Shown here in pieces: positions 35,586 to 45,044 of a stretch of DNA of 64,000 bases. The notes beneath the pieces are model-generated. The model was not told the DNA's origin. It made no database searches and saw only the letters and a list, made by a program, of their open reading frames with translations. How positions within the stretch are numbered: position 1 is the stretch's first letter; every line of letters begins with the position of its first letter. Position numbers and translations under genes: made by a program. Source of the stretch: CBDCYS01 sp965226245 (GTDB lineage Bacteria; Acidobacteriota; Terriglobia; Bryobacterales; UBA6623); the NCBI GenBank assembly GCA_965226245.1, contig CBDDCL010000015.1, forward strand, positions 4,588,001 through 4,652,000, in the 5' to 3' direction.

Positions 35586-36171
35586 GCCAATCAAACCCCT
35601 CGTTGCACTGAAACCGTAGCAAAGCGTGGCAGGGATAGATAGGGACGGGTGTGCGACATGAATGTGGAGGTGTGCTGGATGTGTTTTCTTTGCAGCGATA
35701 ACCGAGCGTATTTGATACGCCCGGATAGGAAGCTGCTCGTGAATGACCCGCGGAAGCCGGCGCGACGTTAGCCCGGTTTACCGGGCTTGGATTGCAATAG
35801 GCCGGTCCTTTTAGGGCCGGTTTGATGGGCTCGACACCTGGTACGAGGCCGTTTCAACGTCCTTTTCCCGTAGGGCTTTAGCCATGGCCGAACCAAAGGG
35901 AAAACTTCAGGTGCCGAAGCACTCGTACCCTGGCTCTAGCCGCCGATTCTCCCATATTTATGTCGCACACCCGATAGGGACCGGCTCCTATGCGGTTCAA
36001 CCGCTGCCCGAAGACCCCGGGGGACGAACAGTCCTGCTTGTCCTGGCGGAACCTTACATGAAACGCGACGATTTGAGACGCGTGGGGCTTTTTGGGGGGG
36101 TGGAGACTGGATGCATGCGTGGCGCCGCGGGCCGTGTCTCCTCGCCCGGTTTGGCCGGTCATCACGTAGTG
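35586..36171. other. intergenic region without recognised genes
   Basis: A 586-bp stretch between the 156-bp element and the kinase 3' end. Near 35803-35820 AGGCCGGTCCTTTTAG matches, in reverse, the segment CTAAAAGGACCGGCCT at 14335-14350 next to the 13-kb element, so it is probably IS-end debris. Frames at 35878-36390 on both strands have no recognisable domain and are not called. Confidence 0.4.
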
Positions 36172-38403
36172 TCAGTCCGCCAGGTTCATGCGGCGCAGCA
36201 TGTTTTGAAACCTCGGGTCGGCGCGAACGCTGTCAAGCTCGGGTATCACCTTAATCCAAAAAAGTTGCGGGCTGCGCTGTTCGCAGGCTTTGTCCAGCCA
36301 CTCGAACGCTTTGTCCTTCTCTCCCAGATCGAAGTAAATCATCGCAAGATGATAGGGAACGAGATGCTCCGGCTGGGAGCCCGCTTGTAGCTCCTCGATC
36401 AGTTTCCGGGCCTTCTCCGGTTGGCCTGAAACCGCGTAACTGTATCCCAGGTGGCCCTCCCGGAAGGCGGGCACATTTCCTCGATCCAGTGCAGCTATCG
36501 CTTTGTCGTGGTCACCCTTCTCCCGGTACGCCAACCCAAGGAATAAGTGCGCCCAGAAGTAGTTCGGGTCCAGCTCCAACGTCTTCTGGAGCTCCGCAAT
36601 GCCCCGGTCGTATTGTCGTTGGCAGACAAGGATCATGCCAGGGCCTACGTTTACGATCGGCGTGACGGGATCCAGTTCGGCGGCGCGTTTCCACTCCGAA
36701 TAGGCTTCGTCCAGGCGCCCGAGTGGAATTAGGGCGAAGCCTGAGTACCAAAAATGGGCCACCGGGTACGCGGGGTTCAGCTCGATCGCCCGCTGGAACG
36801 CGCGTACTCCCGCTGCCCAGTTCCAGTGATAAAGAGATTCTACTGCTCCAATCGAAGCGTGCGCGGCGGCCAGATCAGCGTCGATCTGAAGCGCTTTCAA
36901 CGCGGCCGCCTCTGCTCTGGGCATCGCCTCCTTTGCCGGCAGCGCGCCATAAAACCAGAGAAGGGTGTGGCAGTCGGCGAGCCCGGCGTGCGCAAGTGCA
37001 TAGTCGGAGTCTTCGGCAAGCGCCCGCTGGTAGAACTCCATTGCCTTCCGGAACGCCTCGGCCGTGCGCTTGTACCAATAGTAGCGTCCCCGCAGACACA
37101 AGTTGTACGCCTCAAGATTTTCCGTGTAGCGCTTGGCAAGCAGTTCTTTCTCCCGTCCTACCAGCTTGACTTTCAGTTTCCCGACAATCGCCTGAGAGAT
37201 CTCATCCTGGATCTCAAAAACGTCCTCCATCACGCGGTCATATCGTTCGGACCAAACTTGATACCCCTCTTCGATCGCGATCAGTTCCACGTTGATCCGC
37301 ACGCGGTTGCCGGACCGCCGCACGCTCCCCTCAAGAACGTGCCCGACGTTGAGCGCAGCTCCCACTTCGCGAGGTGTCGGGCGTTTCCCTTTGAACTGAA
37401 AGGCCATGCTGCGGGGCGCAACGTGTAACCGCTCCACCTTCCCCAAGGCGCTCGTGATGTCTTCGCTGATGCCGTCACTGAAGTATTCGTCTTCATCGCC
37501 GCGGCTGCGGTTCTCGAAGGGCAGCACCGCGATTGAGGGCCGCGCGTCCTTGGAGCCCGAGGAGGGCCTCGTTCCCGCGCCTGATTCCGTGCCGCGCTTC
37601 AAAGCACTCAGGTCAGCAAGGAGATCACTGACGGTTTGGTAGCGCTCCCCAGCACGCTTGGCCAGGCACTTGTTGACGATCCGCTCCAACTCGGGCGGGA
37701 CACCCGTGCGCACCGCCGTGATCGGCTCCGGCGATTCGTGAAGAATCGAGTAGAGAATGGCCTGCTCGTAATGGCCTTGGAACGGCGCCTGCCCGGTGGC
37801 CATTTCGTAGAGCACGACCCCTAATGCCCAGACGTCGGTTCGCAAATCGAGCTTCTCGCCGGTGGTTTGCTCCGGCGACATGTAGGCGGAGGTGCCGAGG
37901 GCGGTCCCTTCCTTGGTGAGCTTCGATCCGCCGCGGGCAAGTTGCGCCAGCCCGAAGTCCATCAGGACGGCCTGTCCCTGAGTCGTCACCATGATGTTGG
38001 CCGGCTTGATGTCCCGGTGGACGACCCCTTGGCTGTGAGCTTCTTGGAGGCCTCGCGCGACCTGTTCGGTGAGCTCGAGCAAGCGCCCGACTTTGAGCGG
38101 CCCCGACTCGATTTCTTGCGACAGTTCCTGCCCGTCGAGATAGGCCATGGCGATAAATGTCTGCCCGTCAACCTCGTCAATCTCGTAGACGGTGCAGATG
38201 TTGGGGTGCTGCAGCGCTGCCGCGGCTTTCGCTTCCCGAATGAAGCGGCGGCGGCTTTCGTCGTTCGAGACTAGGTGGGGAGCCAGAAACTTCAGAGCGA
38301 CGATACGGTCGAGCTTTTTGTCGATCGCTTTGTAGACCATACCCATCCCGCCTTCCCCGCGTTTTTCGAGGATTTCGTAATGAGAAATGGTTTGGCCGGT
38401 CAC
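36172..38403 (-). CDS. serine/threonine protein kinase with TolB-like and TPR domains
   Basis: A 743-residue cytoplasmic kinase. The N-terminal Hanks-type domain (about 8-265) has the glycine loop KRGEGGMGMVYKA, VALKFLAP (VAIK lysine), catalytic HRDIKPANIMV (about residue 130), DFGLAQ and YMSPEQ. There is no membrane segment between the domains. A TolB-like/adenylate-cyclase-associated region (about 290-420: PSIAVLPFENRSRGDEDEYF, GISEDITSALGKV) precedes TPR repeats (about 440-735). This combination is frequent in Acidobacteria. It starts with GTG overlapping the stop of the upstream aminotransferase gene by 4 bp (GTGA), so expression is coupled. Confidence 0.93.
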   Translation of the reverse strand: MTGQTISHYEILEKRGEGGMGMVYKAIDKKLDRIVALKFLAPHLVSNDESRRRFIREAKAAAALQHPNICTVYEIDEVDGQTFIAMAYLDGQELSQEIESGPLKVGRLLELTEQVARGLQEAHSQGVVHRDIKPANIMVTTQGQAVLMDFGLAQLARGGSKLTKEGTALGTSAYMSPEQTTGEKLDLRTDVWALGVVLYEMATGQAPFQGHYEQAILYSILHESPEPITAVRTGVPPELERIVNKCLAKRAGERYQTVSDLLADLSALKRGTESGAGTRPSSGSKDARPSIAVLPFENRSRGDEDEYFSDGISEDITSALGKVERLHVAPRSMAFQFKGKRPTPREVGAALNVGHVLEGSVRRSGNRVRINVELIAIEEGYQVWSERYDRVMEDVFEIQDEISQAIVGKLKVKLVGREKELLAKRYTENLEAYNLCLRGRYYWYKRTAEAFRKAMEFYQRALAEDSDYALAHAGLADCHTLLWFYGALPAKEAMPRAEAAALKALQIDADLAAAHASIGAVESLYHWNWAAGVRAFQRAIELNPAYPVAHFWYSGFALIPLGRLDEAYSEWKRAAELDPVTPIVNVGPGMILVCQRQYDRGIAELQKTLELDPNYFWAHLFLGLAYREKGDHDKAIAALDRGNVPAFREGHLGYSYAVSGQPEKARKLIEELQAGSQPEHLVPYHLAMIYFDLGEKDKAFEWLDKACEQRSPQLFWIKVIPELDSVRADPRFQNMLRRMNLAD

Positions 38404-39380
38404 AGTTTCAAAGGTTCCCGCTTACCCTTAGTGTAGTTCGCTAATAGTACCGCAACGTAATCGGTTCCGGCAATCGCGACGAGCAGGTCAGCAACGGCCG
38501 TAGCGTGCCAGCCCTTCTTCCGCTTCTCCCAGTAGAGGTCCCTGAGCCGGCATGAAATAGAACCCGGCAGCCCGTTGCCGATAAGACGGTTGTTGACCCT
38601 CGTAACCGGGATGATGCCGCCGGCGGAGGATGAGATGAACGCCTCGTCGGCATCGGCCAGATCTTCCGGGTTCAGGTCCGTCGTTTCCGCGCTGAGGCCC
38701 AGCTCGCTGCACAGATCGAAGACGGTAAGCCGCGTGATGCCCGCCAGCAGGTTGTCCCCAGGAGTAAGCGCCTTGCCGTCCTGGACAATCCACACGTTAA
38801 AGCCCGGACCTTCGGTGAGATAACCGTCGGTGGACAAAAGCACCGGCGTATCCGCCCCCGCGTCCAAAGCCTCGAACTGTGCCCTCGTTAGATCCATGCG
38901 ATTGAAGCTCTTGACTCGTTGGTTGATCGCCGCATCCGGCGCGCGGCGTGTCTCGGCAACCCAGAGGTGGGCGCCAGTCTGCGCGCTCTCTTTGGGCACG
39001 GCCCAATAGTAAGGAACCGAGTAGGCGGCAAACTCATTCCGGCAAGTGCGCGGATCTCCAAAGGCGATACCGCCGCCGTAGCGGCCGCGCGTGCACAGCA
39101 TGTAAACCACGGCCCGAGAAAAGCCCGCCCGCGCCACGCACTGCGCCAAGATGTGCTTGATCTCGTCTTCGTCGCACGGTGGCTTCATGCGGACATAGCC
39201 GCACGACGCCCGGAAACGCTCCAGGTGGTCGTCGAGCCGGAAGAACTGACCGTCCCAAACCGAAACCGCATCGAAGACGACATCGCTCTTGGTGAACGCG
39301 GGGTCCAAGATAGGGATGCTGGCCTCCCCGACCGGGACATAATCCCCATTGCAGTAAGCAATACCTCTCGACTCAGCCAT
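38400..39380 (-). CDS. class IV PLP-dependent aminotransferase (branched-chain or D-amino-acid type)
   Basis: A 326-residue fold IV aminotransferase. The PLP lysine is in NQRVKSFNRMDLTRAQFEA (about residue 163). Other class IV segments are VFDAVSVWDGQFFRLDDHLERF near the N-terminus, GYLTEGPGFNVWIVQDG (about 205) and DEAFISSSAGGIIPVTRVN. Family members act on branched-chain amino acids, D-amino acids or aminodeoxychorismate; the exact substrate is unresolved. AGGAGG lies 8 bp before ATG 39380, which decides the start. It forms an operon with the kinase downstream. Confidence 0.85.
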   Translation of the reverse strand: MAESRGIAYCNGDYVPVGEASIPILDPAFTKSDVVFDAVSVWDGQFFRLDDHLERFRASCGYVRMKPPCDEDEIKHILAQCVARAGFSRAVVYMLCTRGRYGGGIAFGDPRTCRNEFAAYSVPYYWAVPKESAQTGAHLWVAETRRAPDAAINQRVKSFNRMDLTRAQFEALDAGADTPVLLSTDGYLTEGPGFNVWIVQDGKALTPGDNLLAGITRLTVFDLCSELGLSAETTDLNPEDLADADEAFISSSAGGIIPVTRVNNRLIGNGLPGSISCRLRDLYWEKRKKGWHATAVADLLVAIAGTDYVAVLLANYTKGKREPLKL

Positions 39381-39718
39381 GTTGCAGTCCTCCTTCTGCC
39401 GGTAGGCTTCGACGGCGCAAGAAACTTGATCTGCGTTGCGAACGTGCCGGCGCACACGGACGGCCCCACCAGCGAACTTCCTCGCGTGAGGTCTGTCGGC
39501 CCGATCGTGTCAAGATTGTATCCTATGGCGGCGCTGCGACAAAGCTGTCTGCCGCGGCAAGTTCCAGCCCCAGCGGCAAGGCCTTGCAAGGTCCTCGGTG
39601 TGTCCCCCGCCTTGCGAGCCAACAAACCGGACCCCGCCTGCTACAATGAGAACGGTATCCAGTAGCGGACCAGCCCGCGAGGCAAGGCTGGAAACAAGCA
39701 AGCTGGCGACAAGCCGAT

Positions 39719-39765
39719 GTGGCGCACGTCTCCAGACGTGCCGTGTCGCCATTCCTGGCGACATG
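39719..39765 (+). repeat. dispersed palindromic repeat, copy A
   Basis: GTGGCGCACGTCTCCAGACG followed by TGCCGTGTCGCCATTC. The same core occurs at 25081-25140 and 61785-61832. GCACGTCT/AGACGTGC forms the stem. Confidence 0.6.
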
Positions 39766-40010
39766 TCTTAGTGGCATGGTCTTAGTGGCATGGTCTTACT
39801 GGGATAGTCTTGCGTGGCAGTGGCCGTCCACCCGAGTTGCCGCCAATCCGCCCGCCTTGGCGAACGACAAGAATACCTCAAATCCGCAAGAAAACCTGTC
39901 GCTTTGCTAGGGAACCTGCCACGGTCCCGCCGCCGCCTGCAACCCCAGGCACTGAAAACAAAAACATTATCGGTTGACACCATGACGAGGCGTCGAAAAT
40001 GGCCCAGATC

Positions 40011-40050
40011 CTGCCATATTCTGCCATTCTCTGCCATTTCCGGACATTTT
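40011..40050 (+). repeat. four-unit array with an exact 10-bp period
   Basis: CTGCCATATT, CTGCCATTCT, CTGCCATTTC and the more divergent CGGACATTTT follow each other without spacers. Ten base pairs is close to one helical turn, so the CTGCCAT cores would lie on the same face of the DNA. Confidence 0.65.
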
Positions 40051-40118
40051 GTAAAGAAAATTTATACCTCAACCGGCAACCTCTTTGTTTCCATCACTTC
40101 GCCAGGCCGTGGCCACTG

Positions 40119-40212
40119 ACATCCGTGAAGTTCATCAAAAGGGACAAAGACGGTAACAGCAAGCTCAGCCTCACCGAGTTTCAGGGCAAGAAGGAGAAGA
40201 AGGCTTACCGGG
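40119..40212 (+). pseudogene. fragment of an EF-hand protein
   Basis: The frame reads TSVKFIKRDKDGNSKLSLTE followed by FQGKKEKKAY. DKDGNSKLSLTE (40143-40178) is a full 12-residue EF-hand calcium-binding loop with D, D, N and E at the usual positions and the invariant Gly. No start, second hand or signal peptide accompanies it, and transposase debris follows within 110 bp. Confidence 0.45.
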
Positions 40213-40320
40213 AGAGTTCTGCAGGGGACTCCGGCCTCCGGTCGCAGCCGGGGCACGGCTGTCCTTGGCATGCCATCGCCGACGGGCGTAGCGGGCGGAT
40301 AGTGTCGCTGCCAAGTGATA

Positions 40321-40901
40321 GGGCCGCGTCGAGCGCAGTTTTGGCGCCGCCCAGGACCGCCTGGTGAAGGGCCTGCGGGTTGCCGAGGCCAGCACGATCG
40401 AGCAAGCCAACACCTATCTGGAGAGCGAATTCCTGCCCTGGTGGAACGCCACGTTGCGGGTCACCCCGGCCCCCCCGACGAAGCTCACCGGGAGCTGGGA
40501 CCCGAGCACAACCTGGACTCGGCGCTGAGCCACGTCGTGACCCGTCGGGTCGCCAACGACTACACGATTCGCTTCGAGGGAAAGCACTATCAAATCGATC
40601 GCAAGGCGATTGTGCCTGGTCTGCGGGGCGGCCAGGTGCGGCTGGAAAGCCGTCTGGACGGCAACCTGGCGGCACGCTTCGGCCAGCACGATCTGGCGCT
40701 GCGGCGGTGCCTGAGGCGGTCGCAGTCCGAGGATGCCAAAAAGCAGGCCGCTGCCACGCCGGCCGAGAAGGCTCCTCGTCAAGCTGCTCGCCGCAAGGGC
40801 AGCGACTGGATGAAGGACTTCGACCTGAAGAAGAGCCCGTCGGTGTGGCAGGCGGCGCGAGCTTCCGGCGCCCGTCGGGACGAGGCCCGGACGAGGCCGT
40901 A
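40321..40901 (+). pseudogene. C-terminal remnant of an ISNCY-like transposase, frameshifted
   Basis: One frame gives GRVERSFGAAQDRLVKGLRV followed by LPWWNATLRV, the end of the rve/DDE domain of helix-turn-helix ISNCY-type transposases. Near 40480 the pattern moves to another frame: HNLDSALSHVVTRRVANDYT, then IRFEGKHYQIDR and a basic C-terminal tail to 40901. This is the beta-barrel tail typical of the same enzymes. The catalytic DDE segment is lost and the frame is broken, so it is inactive. Confidence 0.65.
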
Positions 40902-40951
40902 AAACGGCCGGCCTAGCAACGCGAAGCCGCGTGGACGTGGCTCCAGGCGCG

Positions 40952-42985
40952 TCAAATCCGATGGAAGGCTTTGAGGATCTCTTTCATCCCATACTTCAGG
41001 GCTACCGGGCGGCCGTGGGGGCACGACATCGGGCAGTCGGTCTTGGCTAGCTCGTCGAGCAGGTAATGGATTTTCGCGCTGTCCAGCGGCGTGTTCACTT
41101 TGATGGCGGCGTGGCAGGCGATGGTCGCGGCGACCCGCCGCTGAATGTCATCCAGCGAAAGCGCTCGCAGCTCTCTCTCCGGCGTGTCGAGTATCTCGTG
41201 GATGAGCGTTTCCACTTGCTGCGGCGATAGCGCCGCCGGCGCCGCTTTGACCGCGATTGTGCGGTGGCCGAAAGGTTCGAGGTCGAATCCATTGGCACGG
41301 AACTCGTCCTCGATTTGAGCAAAGGTGATTTCTTGCTCCGGCCGCAGCGTGATAATAATCGGCATCAGCAGGCGTTGCGATTCGACTTGTCCTCGCGAGC
41401 GTTGTTGCAGCACTTTCTCGAAAAGAATACGCTCGTGGACGACGTGCTGGTCGAGGATCCAAAGCCCGTCGGAACCGCTGGCGACGATGAAGCTTTCCTT
41501 GATCTGGCCCAGCGGCCGGAGTGAGCCCACATTCGCCATGGATTCCGTGCGCTCCTCCACCAGCGGGGCGCGGCTATGCAGGTCTTCGCTGACCGCGAGC
41601 TCCTTGATTGCGGCCGCGGGAGCGGCGGCTTGGCTTGGATCTCCCCAAGCGGCGCCTTGCTGGCCAGGCTCTGCCGCTTCTCGAACTGTCTGGATGGGCG
41701 CATCCGCTACACCGGGACCACTGAACTCGATCGGAGGCGCGGAAAAATCCAGGCGCTCTCGGGGTCCCATGGGAGGGGTCAAGACCGCTTCCGGCGGCGC
41801 TGTCGCATCGTCTTGATTGAGGCGCAGACTCGTCTCGGAGAAAGGCAGCGCAACCGCCGGCTGCGGAGTAGGCCGATGGCTTCCCGCCGGCAATGGGAAA
41901 GTCGAGACTGGTTTCGACTCGATGAGTTGGTCCCGAATCGAGTCTCTTACGAAATCGTGGACAAAAGACTGATGCCGAAAGCGAACTTCGGTCTTCGATG
42001 GATGCACGTTGACGTCGACTTCCTCGCAGGGCATGTCCAGAAACAGCAGGGCGAACGGAAAGTTTCCCGGCGGAATCAGATTGTGATATGCGCTCGAGAT
42101 CGCATGCAGCAACAGCCGGTCGCGAATCAGCCTGCGATTGACGAAGATGTAGATCGAATTGCGGTTCAGCTTCTGGACTTGGGGTGTTGAGACAAAGCCG
42201 CTGAGCTGAAATCGGCGCCGCTGGCTCTGCGATGCACCCGAACGCGCTGCTGCAACGGCGCGCGTCGCCGGCACGGGTGAAGGCGCAACCTCGAGGTCGC
42301 GCTCGCGCAACTCCAGCTCGACAAGCGAATCGAGCGTGTCGGCCCCAAATACCTGATAGACGCGCTCACGCAATTCCTTGACCGGGGTTGCATTGAGCAA
42401 CTCACCCTTTTCATGCGCCAGGTAAAAAGACTTGTCGATATGCGCCAAGCTGTAGTGCGTCACGAGCGAGGCGATATGAGCCAGCTCGGTCTTGTCGGTG
42501 CGCAGAAACTTGCGGCGGGCCGGGACGTTGTAGAAAAGGTTCTCTACCGTAATGGTCGTGCCGCGAGGCAGGGCGGCCTCGTCCACCTGCAGCATCTTGC
42601 CCCCGGCGATCTCGACGCGTGTTCCGGTGGATTCATCGTCGCAGGCGGTTTCCAGGACGAGCCGGGAGACGCTGGCAATCGAAGGCAGCGCCTCGCCCCG
42701 GAATCCGAGCGTTGATATCGACAACAAGTCACCGACTTCCCTCAGCTTGCTCGTGGCATGGCGCTCGAACGCCAGCACGGCGTCGTCCCGGCCCATTCCG
42801 ATGCCATCGTCGGCGATGCGGATCAGCCGCTTGCCGCCCGCTTCCAGCTCGATGCGCAGACGCGTGGCCTGGGCGTCCAAGGCGTTCTCGAGCAACTCTT
42901 TCGCGACCGAAGCGGGCCTCTCCACGACTTCGCCGGCGGCGATCTTGTTGGCGACAACGTCGGTGAGAACTCTGATTCGGCCCAT
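40952..42985 (-). CDS. mutL: DNA mismatch repair protein MutL
   Basis: A 677-residue MutL that couples mismatch recognition by MutS to strand incision. The N-terminal GHKL ATPase (about 1-330) shows VANKIAAGEVVERPASVAKE, ELLENALDAQATR, IADDGIGM and LGFRGEALPSIASV. The C-terminal dimerisation/endonuclease domain has DQHVVHERILFE (about residue 510), fitting DQHA-x2-E-x4-E with Ala replaced by Val, and SCPHGRPVALKYG near the end. It therefore looks like the endonuclease-active type found in bacteria without MutH. ATG 42985 gives the standard MGRIRVLTD start. No mutS is near. Confidence 0.96.
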   Translation of the reverse strand: MGRIRVLTDVVANKIAAGEVVERPASVAKELLENALDAQATRLRIELEAGGKRLIRIADDGIGMGRDDAVLAFERHATSKLREVGDLLSISTLGFRGEALPSIASVSRLVLETACDDESTGTRVEIAGGKMLQVDEAALPRGTTITVENLFYNVPARRKFLRTDKTELAHIASLVTHYSLAHIDKSFYLAHEKGELLNATPVKELRERVYQVFGADTLDSLVELELRERDLEVAPSPVPATRAVAAARSGASQSQRRRFQLSGFVSTPQVQKLNRNSIYIFVNRRLIRDRLLLHAISSAYHNLIPPGNFPFALLFLDMPCEEVDVNVHPSKTEVRFRHQSFVHDFVRDSIRDQLIESKPVSTFPLPAGSHRPTPQPAVALPFSETSLRLNQDDATAPPEAVLTPPMGPRERLDFSAPPIEFSGPGVADAPIQTVREAAEPGQQGAAWGDPSQAAAPAAAIKELAVSEDLHSRAPLVEERTESMANVGSLRPLGQIKESFIVASGSDGLWILDQHVVHERILFEKVLQQRSRGQVESQRLLMPIIITLRPEQEITFAQIEDEFRANGFDLEPFGHRTIAVKAAPAALSPQQVETLIHEILDTPERELRALSLDDIQRRVAATIACHAAIKVNTPLDSAKIHYLLDELAKTDCPMSCPHGRPVALKYGMKEILKAFHRI

Positions 42986-43082
42986 GTGAGAATCCGGGAG
43001 AGCACAGGAACAGCTTAACGCCGCGGCTTCCGTTAACGGCAAGCAAACCGCTGACAGGCCGAGCCGCCCGCCAGGCAAGAGA

Positions 43083-43436
43083 TTACAGCGAACTGAACAT
43101 CTCCGCGAGAGGAACGCGAATTTCTGGCGACGAAGTCGTCAGGGCGCCGGCAACTTCGATGGTCTTCTCGCGGTTGCAACTCCAGGCCCGGCGCTCCCGC
43201 GAATCGATCAGCCAGACATAAGGAACACCAAATGTCAGGTAGTCGTCGACGCGTCGTTTCATTTGCACCACGTTGTCATCCTTGGACAGAACTTCGATGC
43301 ACAGAAACGGGGGCGTGGTGAAGATCGGCTCTGCCGGCTTGGCGCCGGCCACAACAGTGATATCGGGGATTCTGAACCTGGGGTGGTACGTTTTCGCCAA
43401 ATACTCGGTCACGGATGCCAGCGTGCCGCTCGTCAT
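43083..43436 (-). pseudogene. Uma2 (DUF820) family protein with an internal deletion
   Basis: 117 residues remain. The N-terminus (MTSGTLASVTEYLAKTYHP) and the C-terminal half (RFRIPDITVVAGAKPAEPIF, TTPPFLCIEVLSKDD, RVDDYLTFGVPYVWLIDSRE) are both good Uma2/PD-(D/E)XK-like sequence. The roughly 60 residues normally between them, including the first part of the nuclease-like fold, are missing at the junction TYHP/RFRIP. The frame is still open, but the fold cannot be complete. A repeat element and the group II intron begin 42 bp upstream. Confidence 0.6.
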
Positions 43437-43478
43437 AGATTTAGAATATACACAAACCAGCGCCTTGGGCGCACAATC

Positions 43479-43516
43479 TAGCAGCCCGTGGCAAAAGTGT
43501 GCTCGGGCGAAAAAAG
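43479..43516. repeat. left half of a 156-bp-type element, interrupted by the intron
   Basis: CTAGCAGCCCGTGGCAAAAG followed by TGTGCTCGGGCGAAAA matches the left end of the intact element at 35430 with a few substitutions. The element stops matching where the intron 3' end begins. Confidence 0.7.
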
Positions 43517-43557
43517 GGTCGCGGTAGGGATGCCGGTTGCCCGGCACCCCCCGCACA

Positions 43558-43589
43558 GATCCGTACGTGAGCATCAACTCATACGGCTC
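43558..43589 (-). ncRNA. group II intron domain V
   Basis: On the minus strand the sequence opens GAGCCGTATGAG, has a short loop, and closes CTCACGTACGGATC. This is the 34-nt-type domain V hairpin with the AGC-like catalytic base, the CGTATG/CGTACG stem and the internal bulge characteristic of catalytic group II introns. Confidence 0.85.
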
Positions 43590-45044
43590 TTACCTCGGAT
43601 GGGTAACAGCAAAGCGCACACTTGGAAACGGGTGACAACATCGTGGCTGCGGCAGATGCGCGTCCAGCAGCCGGTAGAACCGGCCCCAGCTTATCCGGCG
43701 TTTCTGGCCGCGCCGCCTCAGCGACCGCCGCCAGTGCCGGGCCAGCGCCCAGCGAAAGCCCGCCAGCACGCGCCGGTTTCCCGGCACCCCGTGGTATTGA
43801 AAGTAGCCTCGCACCACCGTCCGCAGCCACTTGCCGGTCTCGCCCGGCGGCGCGTGCATCCGCGCCCAAAGCTGCTTCTTAATCTCCAACAGCTTGGCCC
43901 GCATCCGCTTCCGCACCGTCCTGCGCCCAACCACAAAGCGCCCGCTCTTCCGGTTGATCTCGCATATATGCGTGAACCCCAGAAAATCGAAGGTTTCAGG
44001 CTTGCCTTCCCCACGGCTTCGCCGCTTTGCTATCGCCCAGCGTCCGAACTCGATCAGCCGCGTCTTGTCAGGATGCAACTCCAGCCCGAACTCCGCCAAC
44101 CGTTCCCGGAGTTCCTCCAGAAACCGCTCGGCCTCGCTCCGGTGCTCGAATCCCAGCACGAAATCATCCGCGTACCGCACGAGTATGACCCCGCCGTTCG
44201 CCGACTTTTTGCGCCAGTCTTGCACCCACAAGTCGAAAACATAATGCAAGTACACGTTCGCCAGCAGCGCTGAAATCACCGAGCCGATATCACCACTCCC
44301 GGGCGGCGTGCCCTGCTTCGTCTCCCTCCACTCGCCGTCTTCCGACACCCCCGCCTTCAACCATTTACGGATCAGGCGCAGAATGCGGCGGTCGGCGATC
44401 TCGTGCTCCAGGAATTTCAGCAAACATTCGTGGTCGATATGATCAAAAAACCCTCGAATGTCCGCGTCCAGTACCCAGCTCACCCGTTGCCTGCTGATCC
44501 CCACCGTCAGCGCATCTAACGCATCATGTGCGCTGCGCCGCGGCCGAAATCCGTACGAGAATCCCAGGAACCGTTCCTCATAAATGCAATTGAGAACCGT
44601 CACCACCGCCTGCTGGACGATCTTGTCCTCCAGCGCGGCGATGCCCAGCGGACGCTGCCGCCCGTCGGGCTTGAGAAGGTACATCCGGCGCGAAGGTTGG
44701 GCGCGATACGCCCCCCGTTGCAGGCGGCTGTCGAGATCCACTAACCGATCCTCCAGTCCGCTCTCGTACTCACGCCAGCTCACCCCGTCGACTCCTGCCG
44801 CCGCCTGCCTCTTTAAGGCGTAAAAGCTGCTGCGCAGAAGCTCCGGCGTGAGATGATGCAACAGCGAGGTGAACTTCCCCGTTGTCTTCCGTCGTGCTGC
44901 TTGCCGCACGCCCTCCAGCCCCTGGGACACGGCTGCCCGCTGCTGCGCGCGGCCCGTGCGTGGCCGTGGGACGTTCTCCTTGGCGCGGGTGCTTCCCTCC
45001 CGACTCTCCGCTGGCGGCGTGCCGCTTTTGTTCGAATCGTTCAT
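43590..45044 (-). CDS. ltrA: group II intron-encoded reverse transcriptase/maturase
   Basis: A 484-residue protein that splices and retromobilises its intron RNA. RT domain: AALEDKIVQQAVVTVLNCIY, FLGFSYGFRPRRSAHDALD, VLDADIRGFFDHIDHECLL, GTPPGSGDIGSVISALLANV and the catalytic YADD in ILVRYADDFVLGF (about residue 290). The maturase X domain and the C-terminal GIIM-type end (RFAVTHPR) follow. No HNH/endonuclease domain is present, so target-primed integration would rely on nascent DNA strands. ATG 45044 with GGGAGG 10 bp upstream decides the start. The ORF is intact, so the intron may still be active. Confidence 0.94.
   Translation of the reverse strand: MNDSNKSGTPPAESREGSTRAKENVPRPRTGRAQQRAAVSQGLEGVRQAARRKTTGKFTSLLHHLTPELLRSSFYALKRQAAAGVDGVSWREYESGLEDRLVDLDSRLQRGAYRAQPSRRMYLLKPDGRQRPLGIAALEDKIVQQAVVTVLNCIYEERFLGFSYGFRPRRSAHDALDALTVGISRQRVSWVLDADIRGFFDHIDHECLLKFLEHEIADRRILRLIRKWLKAGVSEDGEWRETKQGTPPGSGDIGSVISALLANVYLHYVFDLWVQDWRKKSANGGVILVRYADDFVLGFEHRSEAERFLEELRERLAEFGLELHPDKTRLIEFGRWAIAKRRSRGEGKPETFDFLGFTHICEINRKSGRFVVGRRTVRKRMRAKLLEIKKQLWARMHAPPGETGKWLRTVVRGYFQYHGVPGNRRVLAGFRWALARHWRRSLRRRGQKRRISWGRFYRLLDAHLPQPRCCHPFPSVRFAVTHPR

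Larger units (their letters stand above)
39381..40118. other. intergenic region with repeat debris
   Basis: A 738-bp region holding a copy of the dispersed palindrome at 39719-39765. Right after it is a short tandem of CTTAGTGGCATGGT (39766-39794), and a 10-bp periodic array lies at 40011-40050. Frames on both strands are short and featureless. TTGACA at 39973-39978 could be a -35 box, but no convincing -10 is seen. Confidence 0.4.

Noticed and set aside
35878..36390. Overlapping frames on both strands downstream of the 156-bp element
   Set aside because: No domain, no signal peptide, no ribosome site; part of the plus-strand frame is antisense to the kinase.
43590..45044. Reverse transcriptase considered as a retron, DGR or Abi-type defence RT
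   Set aside because: The maturase X domain, RFAVTHPR end and an adjacent domain V identify a group II intron enzyme.
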